A program made the position numbers and the translations under genes. Shown in pieces: positions 11,220 through 24,800 of a stretch of DNA of 64,000 nucleotides. The DNA lies in NCBI GenBank assembly GCA_036345935.2, contig JADWOT020000004.1, forward strand, positions 14,962,396 to 15,026,395. The letters run 5' to 3'. The notes beneath the pieces are model-generated. The model searched no databases, was not told the DNA's origin, and worked only from the letters and a program-made list of their open reading frames with translations. Each line of letters opens with the position of its first letter. Positions within the stretch are counted from its first letter, which is position 1. The stretch is from Taenia hydatigena (lineage: Eukaryota > Platyhelminthes > Cestoda > Cyclophyllidea > Taeniidae).

Positions 11220-13150
11220 ATAATTGTCTTATTTTATGGATTTGTCAGTACTGCTTTTGTGACTATCCGACGTGTTTCGTAAGCTTTTTTCGCACCTAAG
11301 GCATGATTCGTCGGTAGCATTGTGTAAATCAGTTGGTACTGCCCCTGTTCGCGTGTTTTATGCATTTTACGAAGTTATATGCTTCATAACTAGTTGGGAA
11401 TCGATTTCCCACTTTATTATCTGGTTCGTGAGAGGTTTTCTTTTTGTGTATTTAGTTTAAATGCATTCGTTGCAATGAGGATCTTCATTGCTCGTATTGT
11501 GCCATTCATTGGCGCACTTTCGTTAAGTCATGCTGGGAAGTGAAGCTAGTCTCCATAGCAGTTCAGTTCCGTGCATTCTAAGTGGATATGCGCACCACGT
11601 ACTCCTGCCATTACAGCATCTTTCCGTCAGTTCTTGCAGATGTATATCTGCTAACATTAATTTCACGAAACTTGTCACACCCGTTCTACTTTTTGTAGCT
11701 CGTGAAATGATTTGCCCAGGCTGCTGCTTACGGTAGAACAACAGCATTGTTAATTTGCTAACGTGGGTGAACTTGTTCCGCTTCTCCTAAAGCAAGTCGT
11801 TCTTGGTGTAAAGCCTGCACCTGGGGTTTAAATGTCAACAGTAGTGGTGGCTCCAGGTAAAGCCTGATTCTCGCGCTAGTTTTAGTTCATGAGATATCTG
11901 TAAGGCCAAAAGTTGATTTTATAAAAGCACTTGCGCTTGGGAAGAGGCCAGGACCATGGGGCGATCACGGGTTAATTGTTCATGAATTGTCGGGTGTCGG
12001 TTACACTCTCGTTCCAACTCTCTTCAATCGGGCTACTCTTGTTTTACTTGGAAAGTGGGCTGGAAACGGTACGTTGTCTGGTTGTGCTGTCATAGGTGCT
12101 GTTTGTTGCGTTGCGTCCACTGCCTAAGGTCCGGGAAAGTGGGATTAATTCGTCGGTTTATCCCTAGCTCTTACCAGATGGCGTGTTTTCCTATCTACTC
12201 AACAGCAATTATCGATCGTAAGAGGTAAGCTCGGATCTAGCCTCGGTAGGCAAGTACACGAGGGATTGTCGAGCATTCCGAGATTGGGAACTTTGCACCC
12301 TGGCGTCCGTGTATTGCATGCATAAGATGCAAATTTGCTAGATTTTAGTCATTGTTATTCACATTTAAAAAAAGACTGCTATCGCCAAGCCTGAGGTGGA
12401 ATTCCATGCCGTGGGTAAGGGCGGCTGAGTGGGCCATATACTGTTTCGCTGGCAGGTTCAAACTCACCCAAGTTTTAGTATGTTCAGGTTCACCCGAGTT
12501 GTCATTCATGCTTCCTGTTTGAGTCTCTTCTCTAAGTTCGTTTAACTTCTTTCCGACTCGCGACAGATTCTTAGCATTAAACAGCACTTTGAGAAAACGC
12601 ACTTAGTGACAATCACGTGGCATTCTTCCTTTGGTCTTTGCTAAATTTTCGGACTTGAAGCTGAGTCCGTTTTTGAGTCAACTCATGAAAACTTCTGGCC
12701 CGAGCTGTCATTAGCCTTATGAATGTATACTTGAAAGGACTTTTGGCAGTTAGAGCCCAAAAGGGGTAGAACAGTGCGGCCTCCAAGGCATCTGTCAGTA
12801 GTAGCAGCAGTAGGCACTGAAGTTACAACGCGACATCCTCCAATATTGATACGACTGCGATCATGATATGTTCTGAGTAGCGGTAAAGGTCCGTATTGGG
12901 AGGAGGAGGCGGGCTCTTAAATTAGGTTGCGTCATACATGTGGAAACACTGGTGGACTGAACTGAGGTGGCGTGGTAAGGATCCGTGACACCGATGCTCT
13001 TACATGGCATCTGCTTAAACCGTTAAGGTAATTGGCCTCAAACATAGTAGCTTTCAATGCATTAAAGGCAATTTAAAACAAGACTGAAGTATTCGCAACG
13101 CGGCATTTGCCTTAGAGGTTGTTTCGTCTACACACTTTGCAGAGTAGATT
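11220..13150. other. Spacer between the two RPS29 copies
   Basis: No gene was recognised between the two ribosomal protein genes. Several short overlapping frames on both strands (for example 11530-11736, 12345-12602) show no family motif. There is no obvious homology between this spacer and the flanks of copy 1 that would reveal the extent of the duplicated unit. Confidence 0.45.
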
Positions 13151-13154
13151 TTTA

Positions 13155-13221
13155 TTATAATCCGTCGTCCGCGAAGCGCGCGTTCTTCGAAGTGCCGTTG
13201 GTAGTTTTGGTGTCAGGCCAG
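13155..13221 (+). promoter_or_regulatory. Core promoter of RPS29 copy 2
   Basis: A TTATAAT box (13155-13161) is followed by a CpG-rich block (gtcgtccgcgaagcgcgcg), then a donor-like edge at 13221 (ggccag then gtgggt). The order and spacing echo copy 1. Candidate acceptors end at 13331 and 13337, immediately before the ATG at 13341. Confidence 0.35.
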
Positions 13222-13340
13222 GTGGGTGGGGTTTCACAACCTTATTTTACTGTGACAGTGTGGCTCTTTGATTATTTGCTATGATTTTTTACAAGTCCTT
13301 CGCTATATGTGGAAATATATGTTTTCATTAGCCTTAGGCA

Positions 13341-13511
13341 ATGGGTTTCGATAGTATCAACTATTCGCACCCCAGAACTTGCGGTCAGGGAAGTCGCTGT
13401 TGTCGAGTTTGCTCCAACAGACACGGTCTTATCCGCAAGTATGGACTGAATATGTGTCGTCAGTGCTTCAGACAGTATCGTGCACTCATTGGCTTCAAAA
13501 AGCTTGACTAA
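13341..13511 (+). CDS. RPS29: 40S ribosomal protein S29 (uS14), copy 2
   Basis: Intact 56-aa protein, same length and cysteine pattern (CRVC, CRQC) as copy 1, coding sequence unbroken by introns. It begins [12 protein letters not shown] and has Arg at position 47, where copy 1 has Cys. Arg looks the more conservative residue here, so copy 2 may be the ancestral form; this is inference. Of 21 base differences between the copies, 17 are in codons that keep the same residue, which indicates purifying selection on both. It has its own promoter-like block upstream and is on the same strand as MCM4, whose start lies 2.3 kb downstream. Confidence 0.95.
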   Translation: MGFDSINYSHPRTCGQGSRCCRVCSNRHGLIRKYGLNMCRQCFRQYRALIGFKKLD

Positions 13512-15804
13512 ATAGATATTTCGTACGGTTTTATTCTGTCTTGAGTTTTTTTTTCGCAAGGGTGAGTGCCCAACTTCTCCCCATAACTCGATGACTATGT
13601 ATCACGTGACTGACGTTCTTGTTAAATGTCCTTGCTTCTGTTCTTTTGCGTTGTCTCAGCCTGCAACTGCGCAGTTACGATTAAATTAATCTCGTTTTAC
13701 GTCTTCTGGTACGCTGTCTCATACACACCGGTTAGGTGTTCGATTCACCTGTCATAAATTTATTTTCCCCTAAATGGTTGCGTCGCATTGTCCATCGTAA
13801 GGGTAGCTAACGCTACTGGCGTTGGTTGTGCTAACCGTTATCTTGTTGGTTTTTTGTGTTTGTGAGATTGTCCACTACCAAGGTCTCTAATTGGCGCACA
13901 TTCACCCCCTTTCGTTTTGTTTGAGTGTTAAATCGAAACGGCCTAGCTGCTGTGTTCACACGTAAAGGGATGAATTTCCGGTCGGGTCGTTGTTTCATTG
14001 TGGTTTCGCTTCGGGGCTAAGCTTGGGAATGAGGGAAGTTGGCCGATTTATTAACGATCGTTAAGGTGAATCTAGAGGAGGGAGGTGGGGACGTTGTATG
14101 CTGTCCTACTTTGCTGGCTTTGGGTTTGGTTGCGTCTGTCTCTCAGATCATCCGAAGGGTGTAGGTGTATTATAGGGTGCTGTGGTCCTGATGAGCGCTT
14201 GTTTGTATTGCTCGTTTGACACAGTGAAATTGCCACTCCATGTGCGGAGGCCAAAATTCTTGGCGAACACGCGATTTCATCGGTAAACTTTGCATCGGTT
14301 CCAAGATCTCACCGAATACCCTTATTGAGCAACGTGGAAAGTGACTGTAGGCGGTCGCAGCTTCTCCACGCAAACTCGAGAGTGATCGCTAACTACACGT
14401 TTAAGTGGAATTTATCCGATTTAGCCTTGGTGATGTGATGTCTCGTCCAATTGGGCGGTTAATTGAGTGGGTGCTCCAGTTCTTGCGGTTTTTACTGACG
14501 CTTGGTGTCATGGGCTTTGGGCTATGCCGACAGCTTCCCCGGCATTGTGTATTATTGATGCATTTCTCCCTTACCTGCATGGGCACTCGAGTGCTACTGT
14601 AGCGTCCCGAGGCTCCCTCGAAGACAAAAGAAGGCAGAATACTAGGGTAGAATACATATATATACAACAAGCAGGGGGAAATAAGCTGCTGGTATGGCTC
14701 GGAGGCCAGCCTACGCAGCTGGGGCAATGTGGTCACCTCTGTGACCCTGATCGAAACCGGTAGTTCAAACAAACAAAGCACTACAGCTACACCATAAGGA
14801 AGGTGTTAACAGGGTTCTCGCTTGAAATGCTGCAGTGGTGACTTGTTCTAGGGTCCAGTCTTGTTGGAACCAATTAAGTCCACAGGTTATTTGGTGCTGT
14901 AGTAAAGCTGCGACATTGCTCTCTTGAGGTTTTCCTTTGTTGTAAGACGCTTGGTGCCAGTTCTACTCCTGGGTAGGGTAAGAGTTGGCTTGATTAGCCT
15001 TTATGCTTTTCCTGGGTTGGTTGGCTTCTGGAATACACCACTGGTTTAAGCCCCACTCCATACGTCCAACGTATAGTCTGCCCGAGTTTTATGGCTTTGA
15101 GCGCTGCAATGCTCCTTAACTCCCTACACAATGCTTTTAAAAGAGGCCAGGGGGTGTTTAAAACGGCACGTGCCTGATACGCTTCAATTAACAATACTCC
15201 TCACTCTCTTTACATTTATGCAACCATTATGTGCTTTAAGCGTATTTAATCGAAGAAATGCCTTAATAATGCGTTCAAATTGAAGGTAATAAATAGTGCT
15301 GACAAAATACTGCAAACTCATTTATTTGTTTAATTATTAACCCCAACTTAAAGCATTTTTTGTTAATCTTACTTATTTTTTGTCAAAATATTAAAATATT
15401 GAATTTCATTTCGCTAGTGATATGTTTGTCTCGACTCGGGTGTCGGGATTCTTGATTGAGGCGGGTGGGTCGAATGATCTGGGACCCACTGGTAGTGCTT
15501 CAGGCGACTTGGGTGGGGTCGGTTACTTCAATTTAGTTTTGTGATATAAGTGCAGACACATTGGTCTTGGTACTTCTATATTTTGCTGTTTTCTAATGGT
15601 GCTGAGGTCCAGTCTTTTGTGGTCATGTTTTTGCAATGTTTTCTCGAGCTCTTGACTGTTTAAATTTGGTGAGGCCTGTGTCCTTTGAGCTGCAGATTGT
15701 TCGATTTTCACATTATTTCATCTTTTTTGCTAACTACGGTTCTTATTGTGTACCCTACTTAGTTTGCCTTTCAGTGACTTACTAAGAACTTTGACGAACT
15801 AATA
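13512..15804. other. Spacer between RPS29 copy 2 and MCM4
   Basis: No gene was recognised, apart from a solo terminal repeat at 14.59-14.80 kb. A pyrimidine tract with an acceptor (tttcag, ending 15774) lies 30 bases before the MCM4 ATG and may mark a 5' UTR intron or a spliced-leader trans-splice site. The 14401-14781 minus-strand open frame overlaps the repeat and is not considered a gene. Confidence 0.4.
14590..14800 (-). repeat. Solo terminal repeat of the TRIM-like family
   Basis: Read on the minus strand this matches the plus-strand repeat at 39.27-39.48 kb through most of its length. Shared landmarks are tttgtttgaactaccggttt, cagctgcgtaggctggcctc, the AT-rich tract ending attctgcctt, and gagggagcctcgggacgctac. 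Identity by eye is high, making these two the most similar pair of the family here. Confidence 0.75.
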
Positions 15805-18800
15805 ATGTCAAGCGCGAGTTCTCGTTCAATTCGAAGCCGTCACGGTGGCGGTGCCTCACAGCAGTCATCCGTTGAGCCCATGTCTACCGATCTCTTCACA
15901 ACTGGCACTCCCCATCTTGACGCTGAAGTGAGCGAGGCTCAGGGTAATGCTTCTTCCAGCTCTCAAAGAAGAGGTGTTGTGCGTGAACAGTCGGACGCAG
16001 TGAGTTTGCGCTTAACTCCTCACATTTTGTGGTGTTTGTAAAGTAACTGTCAGTTCTGTTATTCTACTGTCCTTTTAAGGACCTCCGCTCCGGTCTACGA
16101 ACCTCTGAAATTGATCCTGGCAGTCCGCTCTCTTACAGTGACATGTCTAGCTTGGGAAGTGGTCATGCCGGTGATGCCGTAAGCTCAATGCGACCTGGAG
16201 TTAACGAAGGCGGCACACCAAGGTCTCACTTTGCTGCCTCTGGGCCAATGGGACCTGCTGTAGATACCGAGACTGGGTCTTCTGCTGATCCCGGTGCTCA
16301 GGTAAGTTTTCGCTCATTCCAGTTTGCACGTACGCGGATTTCGCGCTGACTCAACATTGCTCTTTTGCCGTACAGACTGTAATCTGGGGCACCAATGTGA
16401 ATATAGCTAGAGTAATGGAACATTTCAAACGGTTTCTTCTCAATTACACGCCCCGCGATTTTCAAGGTCAGCCGGGTCTGACTACGGGAGTACCGTTAGA
16501 CCCAAATCGGCCGCTCTACCTGCAAAGAATGGAAGATATGGCAGTGTCAGGTGCCACTACTCTTGATATTGACTGTCAGCACTTGCGGGAGGTACAACCC
16601 GAGCTCCATAATCAGCTGATCACTTTCCCAAAAGAGGTCATTCCCGCTTGTGACGCCTCTCTTCACGCTCTCTTTATTGACCGTTTCCGAGATGCTAGAC
16701 CGGGGAGACCCTTGCAGGTAAATGCGGGTTGATGTCCCTTAGAGTCCACCAGGTCCTAGATATATGGGATTTTCTATTTTTTTCATGCAGACAAGACCAT
16801 TTAACAGTGGGAAGTCGCGTTCTCTTCGCGAGCTAAATCCTGAAGACTTGGATCAACTCGTATCGATAACTGGTCTCGTCATCCGCCTCTCCAATCTTAT
16901 CCCCGAGATGATGCGAGCGGAATTTAAGTGCGCCGTTTGCGGTGCCATGTCAAGCGTCGTGTGTGAGCGTGGGCGGGTGGCAGAGCCCTCGGCCTGTGCT
17001 CGCTGCCATGCTGCACACACCGCCCAACTGCAGCACAACAGGTGCCTCTTCGTGGACAAGCAGCTCATCAAACTTCAGGTCGGCTTTACTGGTCGCATTT
17101 ATGATCTTGCTATCAACCGCATATGAGTAGAAAGTTAGTTTTTTGTAATTGTAGGAGGCTCCTGAAGACATGCCAGCGAGTCAGACGCCGCATACGGTCG
17201 CATTGTACGCTCACGAGGATCTCGTGGACAAAGTGAAGCCTGGTGATCGAGTTTGTGTGACCGGAATTTATAGAGCTGTGCCTCTCAAGTTGTCCAATCG
17301 CATGAGAACTCTGAAAGCCATCTACAAGACCTACATCGATGTGCTGCACTTCAAGTACGTCGTTGGCTTTTGTGCAAGTTCTGCGGTGGCAGTAGACTAT
17401 GTGAGGTCTTTGGCAGGGTTTGCCTTGGTATATCACCCTCTACTGAAATTGAATGCCCATGTAGGTTTGCGGGGAAAGCTGTTGTCTCTCGTGCAAACCG
17501 CATCTTTGGGAATTGTGCAGTAACTGTGTTCCTCTCTTCAAAATTGGCAATTATTTGGGAGGATTAAAATTTTGTGTTCATTTCAGTTCAAATATTTTTA
17601 TCTACGCTAGTGTTTTTCTGCGTTTGGATCGTACTATTCATTTTCCTCTGTTAAAGATGCTTAAACGTTCTCATATTTTAAAACAAATAAAATCCTCGCT
17701 TTTAGCATTACAGCATTTGTTTTGGCTTCTCTTTCCATTGGATGCGCTTGGCAATATCCGCGTACTGCTCAGTCGATTCACTTGCGTTCTTTTCTTTCTC
17801 GATGTGCTACCATTCAATGCTTCGTGAGGGAATGAACGGCCTCTAAGTTATCCAGGAAGTCAGGCACAACCCTGGTTCAAAGATAATCCTGTTGTAATAA
17901 TGCAGACGATTTGAAGGAAGCGTGGAAGAAACTAAGGGGTCAGCGGGCACATAATTCCACGCGGGAGTTTTAATTTTCAGGCAGCACTCACGATACTTTT
18001 CACCCTTGAATGCTTCGACCTCACTTCTAGGAAGGAGTTGTCAGGGCGCCTTTTGATCGATGATGATGATGAGGGTGAAAATGAGGCGGAAGGGCCTGGG
18101 GAGACGGTCGCATCAAACACAATGCGTCATCTCAGTGAGGAGCGCATTACTCAAATCATCGCCCTCTCAAAGAAACCCGACCTGTACGAGCGGCTCTCTG
18201 CAGCCATCGCACCCAGCATCTACGAAAACGAGGATGTAAAAAAGGGCATTCTCTTGCAGGTATGTAGTTTTTACTCTGAAATTATCGGAGGTAGTCGCTC
18301 TTTTTTCGATTGTTAGATTGAATATTGTTTTACCGTCTTTGCGGTAAGCTTGTGCTTGTGTTTCGTTGAAACTCAATATTCAAATGGGCATACGGCAGTT
18401 ACTTGTGTAGACAATGTCAACTCCTGCGCTGAATTGTATGACGCAATTCGTTTGCGGTTTCTTCCCTCAGTTGAAATCATTTTGTGCTATTTTTAGGGGA
18501 ACCGATTTTGCCTTTAACTGAGTTTCGAGACCACGTCAGTCCACAACTTTGTAATACATAGTTGGACTCTTCCTTTTTGCACCGTTTTGACTGCAAATGA
18601 TGGAGCTTTCCTGGCTAAGGTGTTTTTTGGATCGTGTTTTGGTTGCTTTTCTTACTACTTCATTCTTACCGACTTAAATATACTTTTCAGCCTGAATAAA
18701 GTTTGGGTGAAATAAAAGTGCTAACCAAAATCTTAACAAGTAACCAAACAAGTCTTTTGCGATTTCCTACGATCGAAACGAAACGATTAGCATGTTTACT

Positions 18801-21800
18801 TGAATATTTTGTCTTTAAAATAATTATCGCTGGAGGCCATCAACGCAAGTTTATTGTGAATTTTTCTTTGCAGAACACTTCGTCCCTAGCAGCAAACAAC
18901 CTAACTACATTCGTGTCCGTTTCCATCTCGCTTTTATTTCCCGACTGTCTGTTTCTGCATGGGTCATGTGATTGCCTAATGCTAATGCAAAGAAAGTGTG
19001 ATAACCATTTGAAGAAACATGAATCAGGAGGATGTGGAGTATTAGGCAGTGTATCTCTTCCGCTCTAGCCAAGGCCTAAATTTTTTTATGCATAGGTTTC
19101 CCAGTAAAGGCAGGTCTTTTATTTTGCTGCAGGATTGGTGAGTCTGGGCTGCTTCTTACACCTTTTTAAGTTGTGTCAAGTTGATGGTCCTGAGCCGTAA
19201 TTGTTTGGCTTTCTACAGTCTGCCGCAATCAACAGGCACGCTTTTCAAGTTGTTACGAGTGGTTGAATCAGGGATGGTATAACTGACCAATGTTGGGCTT
19301 GATCACTTAATGAACGGTGAATGCAAACGCCATTTCTCACCACAACTCGTCCAACCATCTGAATGCTGCGCATTCTTGTGGAATTAATGCAATAAAGGAC
19401 AAGCTGATAGCATTTTTGAGCTTATTGTCATCCACTAGAGCGTGGATTGTAATGCTTGCTTGTTTGTGTTAGTCTCGAATTAACGTGTCGTCAGGGCTAT
19501 TCTTTGAGTGCAATGCACCTATCTTTGAGTGATTCAGTACCCAAGTTATGTTCCCTAAACCCTTTTTAAGGGGTGCTTTCTGCTAACATATTCCTCTAAA
19601 TCCTGTTTAGCCTTGGCATCTAACTTAAATTCGTGAAGGCAGGCAAAGTTGAATCACATCAAGTTCAGCCGATGCCTTATAGCCGTTAAAAGTAATCGTA
19701 TAATAAGGAGCACTGACAGGTTTTATGTTATGCGTAAACAACTTCATGCATTTTCGGATACCTGTGAGTTATGAATAATTATTGCGATTACCTACACCGA
19801 AAACCAAACGGACGTTTTTGGTTACTTAATAACATCTGGGTTTGTAGTTGCCAAGGCGAAGTGACGGTGAGATGTCCAAATAGTTTTTTAGGCCACTCCC
19901 TCTAAACTATAGTTACCTTTGACTTCCATTTTGGAATTTATTATCTGTTTTATTTGGCCTTGAACGTTCTCCATTCGACTTCTAATGGAACCTTTTAACT
20001 CTCAAATCCCGTATATTGAGGTATAGCACTCCATTTGTCGCCTGGCATCTTAGGCGCTACTTCTAAGGTCGTTTTTGTCAGCTTTTCGGTGGTACGAGGA
20101 AGGACTTTGCATCGAAGGGCCGAGGCAACTTCCGATCGGAAATTAACATTCTCCTCTGCGGAGATCCCGGCACTTCAAAATCTCAGCTGCTGCAGTACGT
20201 CTACAGCATCTCTCCGCGCGGTCAATACACCTCGGGAAAGGGTAGCTCAGCTGTTGGTCTAACCGCTTATGTCACAAAGGATCCCGAGACAGGGCAGCTC
20301 TCACTGCAGACTGGTGCTTTGGGTGAGTTCCGTGGGGCTTTGGGTCATCACTCTGAATCCCTCAAGAGTCTGATTTTCATGGTATGTTGGATGAAGTGCT
20401 CTCAATCCGTACGCACGTTAATTCTGTTTTTCTCCCTACGTCCCGATGTGGCCTTTGGTTATGATCTGCTAATCCATAATTCCTCTGTTTAACGGGGATA
20501 AGATGTTTCTCCCTAGTGGGGCATGTTTGATGCAACTAAATGTGTAATTTTCGGATCTGTATGCGTATGCCATTTATGAAATTTGTGCTAACTTTGCCTT
20601 TTACCTGCCGTTGTTACTCGAATGTGTTCACTGGAGGACGTCCTCCTCGTACTTTTACGTTCCATCAGTCATGAAAATTATTGGTCAATGGTTCTTATGT
20701 CCTTTGCCTATTTGGTTACGTGCAAATAGCCCACGTGACCTTGGTCTCTGCGGTGTCCTTCCAAGAGCTTGTCGACAGTCTTACCAGTTCGCTCATCCCT
20801 TCATCCTTTTTTCTGAGGTCACTACTGGACTTTCTCCCTTGGGCTGTGATGACTCACCTGGGCTCGTCACCATCGCTTCCCCTGTGTCCCCACGTTTGTG
20901 CCGTAAATGCAATATTAACCCCTCTAATCTCCTCACTTCCTCTACGTGTTTAAGACGCCATTAGGTACTACTGGTTCTCTGTTAGCCTTGAATGAGGATG
21001 GATCGGGGTCATATTTTTGGCGTCTGGGCTTCCCGTAGAGCTCAACCACTACACATATATTCAATGTGTCCAATAAAGGTTTCAATCGATCGATTTCGAC
21101 TATTCTCGTATACCTTAAATTTGCACCTAGGTGTAATATCGACGTCGGGTTTCGTGGCTTGCCCTCGGTGCTGTCTTCATGTGCCCACGTGATGGAATTT
21201 AGTGTTGAGCTTTTTAATTAGGCTAATGCCGTTGTATCAAGTTTTTTATGCGCAAGGGGAAGTTACCCTTTATTTAAATCTAAAAAACCTCGATATAGAG
21301 GGAGCGAATCAGCTTTAGTTGCCCAATGGTGTGCTCATGTCCCTTGGAAGCTTTTAGTTTCGATATATTTAACTCTTCAGGTGTAGTATTTCACCACAAT
21401 AAACGTAATTTTTCATTTCGCGTTTTGGCGTTTTGCGCACCATTTGGCGAATCCCAGTGTTTGCCTGGAGCGTTGATATAATTTATATCACATTCACTAA
21501 TAACTTCACTGAGTATTAGTACTGATGGCAAGCCATTGACTTTCTTTCGCTGTGTATGAAATAACTATCCCATTTTTGGGTTAGATCAATCTGTAATGTC
21601 AGGCTTTTCCCTTCCCGGTGTGCATATGCTTAGGTGTGCTCCCCTGAATGGTTTTAAATGGCAGCTTAACATCACCCACCTTTACTGCCAAGCTCTCGCT
21701 GACAACGGGACCTGTTGCATTGACGAGTTCGACAAGATGACTGACTCAACTCGTTCCGTTCTCCACGAGGTGATGGAGCAGCAAACTCTGAGCATTGCAA

Positions 21801-24800
21801 AGGCTGGGATACTCTGCCAATTGAATGCTCGCACCGCCATTCTAGCTGCTGCCAATCCCGTCGGCTCTAAATGGGACCCCTCGAAAACCATTATCGATAA
21901 TATCCAGGTTGGTGCCACCTTATTTTTTATTCATACCAGTGGTAACCTACATAACAGGAGCAATGTAAACAGTCATTGAACAGGAATGCTTTGTTGCGTG
22001 AATTTTTTTGTCCCACTGAGAGCGTTGGTTAATCACCTCTGTGTGTGCGTAGAAACGGAAGGGCATTAATTCGTTAAACTACGCGTTACCTTTACTTGAG
22101 TAATGCCACAGAGGTTCGACACATGCACTGTCTGGAATCTGACACGTTTTTGTATACAGCATCGGGAATGCTTATGTATGTCTACCCGGTCGCAATACCT
22201 CTCTCGTCCACCGATCGTCGGCCAGGAAGCTTGCTTTTGGCCTTCCTTTCATCTGGCCATTTGAATTTGCTCTCCCCTTCTCTCTCTGAAATCTTGTTCA
22301 TAAAGATCCGATTCTCATTTGGATCGCGATCCTTTTGGATTTCGTTTCTCCGTGGTTTTGGTTGTCTTGATCATCTCCAAATATTAATGCACGGAAACTA
22401 AATTCCGAGGCCCTTATTTACGTCGCCATTATCCAACAGATAAATAGGGATTATCTCCATACCAACAATTAAGAAGAAAGGTACCTCGCTCGTCAAAGTC
22501 AACTATTATCGGAAAAGAGCATGATTTCCTTGGCTCCTGGCGTTGAAAATTGTCATTTAAAATGCAAAATTTAGCTCACTGGTCAGATGTTTCTAAAGGG
22601 TCTTTTGAATGTCTCCTTTTCCACAAGTAAAAAAAGAATACCAATAAAGAATTGAGTTTATCACTGACTGGGGTACCCGAAAGGGACGAATGTGTTGGCA
22701 AATGCGGAATAACAGCCTCACCAATCATCGTGCTATTCCTTTGCTATTGATACAGCTGCCACACACTCTGCTTTCGCGCTTCGACCTCATTTTCCTCATC
22801 CTTGACCCGCAAGATGAGATCTATGATGCGCGTCTGGCTCGTCATCTCGTGGGTCTCTATTATAAGGGCACAGCCAATGAGCGCCTGCGACGCAGCGCTG
22901 CCACCTCGACCACTCCCATGGATCTGAATGAGGATGATCCCGTCTACCATGGCGATTCAGCTGCCATGCTGCGTGACTATATTGCCTATGCCAAGGTGGG
23001 TCCAATTTGTCTGTAGCTTGACGACTTACAGTTTCCTTAATCGATCCTATGCGGCTTCAGCGCTGGCTTCCAATGCTTGATTATTGTAGATTAATCTGCA
23101 GTAAAACCGTTAAATTTCCGTCTTTCATTCTTTGTTATGGAGTATTCTGAATTTTTCCGAACACATGACCTTCATAATTCAGATTTGCTTTTATTCCTTT
23201 TGCCCTCAGGCCATGTACCATCCAAAGCTGAGCGAAGAGGCCAGTGAATATTTGGTCCGTGAATATGTCGAAATGCGCAAACTCGGTGCTAGCCATGGGC
23301 AGGTAAGTAGCAGTCCTTCCAATCTGCGGTTCAGGATTGAATAATACGCGTCATTAAGTACGCTATGCATGACCCCAGTTCGAGTGTTTATTCGATCTTA
23401 TCTCGGGAAAAGCTGTGTAGCTCATCAGAATACGCACCTAAGCATCTGCGAATCTTGGCTAGTAGGAGAAAAGTAATCGGGGATTGTTCGGTCGTATGCC
23501 AATTTGAGACCATTGACCACGTTGATCCATTATTTAAATCTCTATCGATTGCCTGGTGTCGTCCTATTTTATCATAAGGGTATTATTTTCATTACAATGA
23601 CCTTCATGGCAAGACAGTAAAGAACCACGAGCTTTGAAGCGAGGAGGTTTTACCCGGGTCTCCAATTGTTTATTTTGTGCAGTCAAGTCAACTTTCCTAA
23701 GCACCCTATTTCTCCTTCCCATTTTTCTCGAAATACTCGTTTACTTTTAACCTATCCACCTCAAATATTTAAGTTTGTTAACGCCTAGTTTGAAATTGGT
23801 ATATCCAGTTCATCATAGTTTGCCTTCAATTCTCACTTGATTTCACCGATCGGCTAAACTTCCACCCTCCTGTATCGATTTTGCAGCGAAATTTATGTAT
23901 GAAAATTGTATTTTCCAACTGATTTCTCGGCGCCACCACATTTTCTTCGATTTGCAGACGATAACGCCTATGAAGCACTGTGACCGGGGGAGGTCCTGTG
24001 TACTTTTACGAGGCCATCTCCGTTTCGAATATTTCTACTTTGATCATCATGATTTTCTGTCGCTATGATAAGTATTGCACAGATCTGTTCCACACTGCTT
24101 CGATTACTCATTGTTTTGCTTCCACTGCTGTCGTCATTACCCTCTAGATCTCGGCATATCCACGTCAACTGGAGTCTTTGATACGTCTGGCCGAGGCACA
24201 CGCTCGAATGCGTTTGTCCCATTTCGTCACCTCCGACGACTGTCGTGAAGCCCGACGTCTGCAACGCGAGGCTATCAAGCAGGCTGCTATCGACCCGGTT
24301 ACTGGGACTATTGATATTAGCATTCTGACCACTGGTACGTCCCTGTCTTCTTTCCTCTCTTGATCGGCTGTGAAGGCATTTCGGCCATATTTACTGTCAC
24401 AGGCGTTGGCGATGGCGAACTTATGTAGTTATTACCACTCATACCCGTACAAAATTACAACAGCCACATTGATTAGCGCCAACGTTATTGTTGCATTGCA
24501 GTAAAGTATTTGAGGCCCTGTATATGCGATTTAAATCTGCTCTGGATGATATGAAAGTGCACCACTGCTGGGCGTTTGTAGTTTCGGGTTCTGTGGGATT
24601 GTCGTTGTCCGTTTAACGAACACGAGTTACCTTATTCGCCGTAAAGGATTAGCTCTGAATTGGTGTGATTCTGGTGATACAGCGGCTAGTGTTGTGTTTG
24701 CTAATGAGCCGGCAGTCGTGGCGCGAAAGTTCGTGCAAGTGTAAAATTAAATATGTATAAAACCTTCAGAAGCCATAGCGTTGGAGTCGTGATTCACTCT

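Noticed and set aside
13695..13770. tRNA-like arm: a perfect T-stem and loop (aggtg-ttcgatt-cacct) preceded by an anticodon-like loop ctcatac
   Set aside because: No matching 5' acceptor strand or D-arm can be found upstream and the anticodon stem has a mismatch. At most it is a chance hairpin or the 3' half of a dead tRNA.
14401..14781. 126-codon minus-strand open frame
   Set aside because: More than half of it is the terminal repeat also present at 39.3 kb, and it has no protein family signature.
21596..21979. 127-codon frame with a possible upstream start in MCM4
   Set aside because: Only the part from 21693 to 21907 is the MCM4 exon. The N-terminal and C-terminal parts are intron read-through.
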